Source: an uncultured Gemmatimonadota bacterium (GTDB lineage: Bacteria > Gemmatimonadota > Gemmatimonadetes > Gemmatimonadales > GWC2-71-9). Taken from it: 34,233 nt of DNA. Shown in pieces: positions 31,639-34,233 of the stretch. The translations under genes were made by a program, and so were the position numbers. The notes under the pieces were generated by a model that was given only the letters and a program-made list of their open reading frames with translations, ran no database searches and was not told where the DNA came from. Within the stretch, counting starts at the first letter, position 1, and every line of letters begins with the position of its first letter. The DNA lies in contig CADEGB010000007.1 of the NCBI GenBank assembly GCA_902826755.1, positions 6,656 through 40,888 of the forward strand. The letters are read 5' to 3'.

Positions 31639-32476
31639 AACGACGACGACCCGGGAGGTTCGCGGGGTTTCCCTCTTCGAGCGACGGGTCGGCTCGGGTC
31701 CGCCGACCGTGGTGCTCCATGGCGGACCCGGCGCGCATCATGACTATCTCCTCCCCGGCTTCGACCGACTGGCGGTGGGTCGGACGCTGATCTACTACGA
31801 CCAGCGCGGCGGCGGTCGCTCGGCGGTCGACCGGGAGGTCCCGGTCGGGTGGCCCGAGCAGGTCGCCGACCTCGACGGGCTGCGGGCGCTTTGGGGCTTC
31901 GAGCGCCTTTCTTTGGCCGGCTATTCCTGGGGTGGATTGCTGGCGGTGCTCTACGCGATCACCCATCCCGATCGGGTGGGGTCGTTGGCGCTGGTATCGC
32001 CGGCTCCAGTGTGGCGCGGCGCGCGGGATGAGTATGAACGGCGGCTCGCAGCCCGGAACGCCGCGCCGGGCCTCGTCGCCGAGCGCCAGCGGGTCCAGGC
32101 GGGGGGGCTCCGAGAACTCGACCCCGCGTCGTATCGGCAGCGGATGTTCGAGTTCTCGGTGGCGGGGTATTTCCACGACCCCTCGCTGGCGCGGAACCTG
32201 ACCCCGTTCCGAATCACCGGCCGGACCCAGCAGGCCGTCTGGGACAGTCTCGGCGATTTCGACTTCCGAAAGGACATTGCCGGGCTGTCGGTGCCGGCGG
32301 TGGTCGTCCACGGGGAGGACGATCCGATCCCGATCGAAACCGCGGAAACGCTGGCCGGGCTGCTCAAGGCGCCGCTGCATCGGATCCCCGGGTGCGGTCA
32401 CGTGCCCTATGTCGAGGCGCCGGAGTCGTTCGTGGCGGCCCTCGATCCGTTCCTGCCTCGGAGTGAACCGCCGTGA
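31631..32476 (+). CDS. Alpha/beta hydrolase, proline iminopeptidase type (S33)
   Basis: This 281-residue alpha/beta hydrolase has HGGPG at 30-34 (oxyanion hole, typical of proline iminopeptidases), YYDQRGGGRS, the nucleophile Ser99 in GYSWGG, an acid in GEDDP (Asp230/231), and His257 in GCGHVPYVE. The triad is intact and the length is normal. No signal peptide is seen, so it is cytoplasmic. It probably releases N-terminal proline or another residue from short peptides, which would fit with the M42 and M28 peptidases upstream. Other S33-like specificities are possible. It overlaps both neighbours (8 nt and 4 nt). Confidence 0.92.
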   Translation: MVETTTTREVRGVSLFERRVGSGPPTVVLHGGPGAHHDYLLPGFDRLAVGRTLIYYDQRGGGRSAVDREVPVGWPEQVADLDGLRALWGFERLSLAGYSWGGLLAVLYAITHPDRVGSLALVSPAPVWRGARDEYERRLAARNAAPGLVAERQRVQAGGLRELDPASYRQRMFEFSVAGYFHDPSLARNLTPFRITGRTQQAVWDSLGDFDFRKDIAGLSVPAVVVHGEDDPIPIETAETLAGLLKAPLHRIPGCGHVPYVEAPESFVAALDPFLPRSEPP

Positions 32477-33159
32477 TCCCGCGGTTGACGCCGTACTCGC
32501 TCGCGTTCGGGCCGCTGGCCTCCGAGCGCTTTCCCGTCCTTCGGGAGGGGCTCCGGACGGCGGGTCGGGATCCGCGCGATCGGGACGCGTTCGTCCTGGT
32601 CAAAGAGGTCGTCGAGCTGCTTCGAGACCTCGGCCCCGAGGAAGGGCTCGGCGAAGGGGTGGAGGAGCTGGTGGCCCTGACCCATGCGGCGTACCTGTTC
32701 TGGGTCGACGGCGAACACGCGATCGACGTGGATCGCTCGACACTCGATCAGTTGATCCGCGGTCCGGTGGCCGAGCCTCGCCCGGTGGTCGGCCCGAGCT
32801 ACTATCTCGAGTTGCCCGGTCAGCGGGTCTGGGGCGAGGTGGCCGAAGGTTCCGGGCTGGAGCCGCTCCACGGCTGGTTTGCGGTGCCGGGGGCTGGTCG
32901 CCTCGACCTGGTGGCGGTTTTCGGACTCCACCAGGGTCGTGACGGCTTCACGGTCGTGACGGCTGGCGGCGAGCGGGCCGGCAAGCTTCTTCGGGAGGAC
33001 CGAACCCCGCTGTACTCGCCGCGGATGCCGGGGGGCGCCGAGGCCGGCCTTCACCAGGTCCAGGGGGTCGAGGAGTTGCTCGAACTCGGGTATCGTTGTC
33101 ACCGGTTGCTGCCCGAGACGGGCGCGGGTCCGGGTGTCCAACGAGTGAGCCTGACATGA
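32473..33159 (+). CDS. Conserved-looking protein of unknown function
   Basis: This 228-residue soluble protein starts at GTG 32473 (GTGA overlap with the hydrolase stop) and ends in an ATGA overlap with the PolX gene. The N-terminal half is helical (SERFPVLREGLRTAGRDPRD, then LVKEVVELLRDLGPEEG). The rest is beta-rich, with SYYLELPGQRVWGEVAEGSG, LEPLHGWFAVPGAGRLDLVA and LHQGRDGFTVV. No catalytic or metal motif, signal peptide or membrane segment is evident, and I do not recognise the family. Tight coupling on both sides supports it being a real gene. Confidence 0.8.
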   Translation: MIPRLTPYSLAFGPLASERFPVLREGLRTAGRDPRDRDAFVLVKEVVELLRDLGPEEGLGEGVEELVALTHAAYLFWVDGEHAIDVDRSTLDQLIRGPVAEPRPVVGPSYYLELPGQRVWGEVAEGSGLEPLHGWFAVPGAGRLDLVAVFGLHQGRDGFTVVTAGGERAGKLLREDRTPLYSPRMPGGAEAGLHQVQGVEELLELGYRCHRLLPETGAGPGVQRVSLT

Positions 33160-34233
33160 CGATCGACAAGAGCGCGGTGAGCCGCGTGCTCGATCAGATC
33201 GCCTCGTATCTCGAACTCAAGGGCGAAAACCCGTTCAAGGTGCGCGCCTTCCGGATGGGAGCGCGGACGGTCACCGGTCTGGCGGGCGAGCCGGCCCAAT
33301 GGCTGACTGACGGAACGCTCGAACAGGCTCACGGGATCGGCGCGGGGATCCAGGCGGTGGTTCGCGATCTGGTCCAGTCGGGCCGGTCGACGACGCTGGA
33401 CGAACTTCGTGAGGACGTGCCGCCGGGTCTGGTGGAGATGCTGCGGATTTCCGGACTCGGGGTCACCAAGGTCCGGTTGATCCATGAGCGGCTCCATCTC
33501 GAGTCGATTCCCGAACTCGAGGCCGCCGCCCGCGATGGTCGGCTGGCGTCGCTGCCGGGCTTCGGGTCGAAGACCGCGGAGAACGTGCTCAAGGGCATTG
33601 CCCGGCTGCGCCAGGCCAGTTCCTTCCGACTTCTTCACCATGCCAGCGACGAGGCCACCGCGCTGCGGGCGGCACTCGAGCGGGTGCCGGGGGTCACCAA
33701 GGCCGTGGTGGCCGGCGAAGTCCGGCGGGGTCTCGAGCTGGTCGGCGAAATCGTCGTCGTCCTGGTTGCCGAGACGCCGCCTGAAGAGGTGCTCAAGGCG
33801 ATCGCCACGCTCCCCGGGGTGGACGAATTCGGCGGGCACGACGAGCGGCGCGCCACGGTGCGTTTTGCGGGTGGGGAGAGTTGCCAGGTGGTAGTGACGC
33901 CGAGCGCCAACCTCGGCGCGGTGTTGATCCAGGCCACCGGTGGAGAGCGCCATCTGACGGAACTGGTGGCTCGGGCGGCGGAGCGGGGCTACACCCTTCG
34001 AGGAGCGGCCCTCTGGCGCGGGAGCGAGTTCGTCCCGACCCCGGACGAAGCCACCGTGTACCAGGCGCTCGGGCTCGAGCGGGTTCCGCCCGAACTCCGC
34101 GAGGGCACCGGCGAGGTCGCGGCCGCGGCCACCGGGCTTCCGACGCTGGTTACCCGGGCCGATCTCCGCGGGTTGATCCACTGTCACACCAGTTATTCCG
34201 ATGGCAGCTTCTCGGTGCGCGACTTGGCCGAGG
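33156..34233 (+). CDS. polX: PolX-type protein with altered polymerase site, 3' end cut by the window
   Basis: The frame runs from the ATG at 33156 (ATGA overlap with the previous stop) to the window edge, 359 residues, with no stop. The order matches bacterial PolX: 8-kDa domain (VSRVLDQIASYLELKGENPF, then KVRAFRMGARTV), HhH motifs (AHGIGAGIQ, LPGFGSKTAENVL), polymerase palm region, then the start of a PHP domain (HCHTSYSDG, His342 and His344). Family members combine gap-filling DNA synthesis with PHP 3'-5' exonuclease. The palm is unusual: the expected GS...RRG...GDxD reads GEVRRGLELVGEIVV (Glu188, Glu198, Val200), and the third Asp position is Cys243. Polymerase activity is therefore doubtful, while the PHP nuclease may be intact. 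Confidence 0.88.
   Translation, partial: MTIDKSAVSRVLDQIASYLELKGENPFKVRAFRMGARTVTGLAGEPAQWLTDGTLEQAHGIGAGIQAVVRDLVQSGRSTTLDELREDVPPGLVEMLRISGLGVTKVRLIHERLHLESIPELEAAARDGRLASLPGFGSKTAENVLKGIARLRQASSFRLLHHASDEATALRAALERVPGVTKAVVAGEVRRGLELVGEIVVVLVAETPPEEVLKAIATLPGVDEFGGHDERRATVRFAGGESCQVVVTPSANLGAVLIQATGGERHLTELVARAAERGYTLRGAALWRGSEFVPTPDEATVYQALGLERVPPELREGTGEVAAAATGLPTLVTRADLRGLIHCHTSYSDGSFSVRDLAE

Noticed and set aside
1-34233. tRNA, rRNA, mobile element or phage genes
   Set aside because: I looked for cloverleaf-like segments, transposase or integrase motifs and terminal inverted repeats flanking genes, and found none. Composition is even across the window.

Overview
The window is 34.2 kb of uniformly GC-rich DNA (roughly two-thirds or more G+C by eye), packed with genes on both strands. 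Many neighbouring genes overlap by 4 nt (ATGA or GTGA). I see no rRNA, tRNA, insertion sequence, phage gene or CRISPR. The gene content suggests a free-living, aerobic, protein-degrading Gram-negative bacterium, most likely Gemmatimonadota: a DUF4159-MoxR-DUF58-BatA-DUF4175 cassette, many secreted peptidases, beta-propeller proteins, and an ECF sigma factor followed by HEAT-repeat proteins. The phylum is an inference from gene style. No marker gene is present.

Layout. (1) 1-8114 (+): a tightly coupled cassette made of the end of a DUF4159 protein, a MoxR AAA+ ATPase, a DUF58 protein, a BatA/VWA membrane protein and a very large DUF4175-like membrane/coiled-coil protein. (2) 8138-11951 (+): three translationally coupled, probably exported beta-propeller proteins, the first carrying a haem c motif. 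(3) 12025-14858 (+): an M61 peptidase and a leucine/valine-type dehydrogenase, ending at a hairpin shared with the convergent S41 (CtpA-type) protease at 14928-16514 (-). (4) 20375-16750 (-): an ECF sigma factor, a membrane-anchored probable anti-sigma factor, and two related secreted HEAT-repeat proteins. (5) A TetR regulator (+) with a good leaderless-type promoter. (6) 24408-21287 (-): a LolA-like exported protein, an agmatinase/arginase-family enzyme and an M20 peptidase. (7) A TM2 protein (+), then a MOSC protein and a two-TM protein (-). (8) 26521-34233 (+): a putative HELWH zinc protease, M42 and M28 peptidases, a GAF/free-methionine-sulfoxide-reductase-like protein, a histone-deacetylase-family hydrolase, an alpha/beta hydrolase of the proline iminopeptidase type, an unknown protein, and the first 359 residues of a PolX-type protein.

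How the genes may work together. The MoxR/VWA cassette resembles systems in which an AAA+ ATPase and VWA proteins act on envelope or protein-complex assembly. At least seven peptidases point to protein and peptide scavenging, and the amino-acid dehydrogenase and agmatinase-family enzyme would fit downstream catabolism. The sigma/anti-sigma/HEAT block looks like an envelope-sensing regulon.

The observations most worth a second look are: the PolX protein, in which the polymerase carboxylates are replaced while the HhH and PHP motifs remain; the pair of uniform HEAT-repeat proteins in the ECF sigma operon; the unassigned HELWH...NEGLAEY protein; the haem c-propeller fusion heading three propeller genes; and several promoter and hairpin arrangements in the few intergenic gaps.
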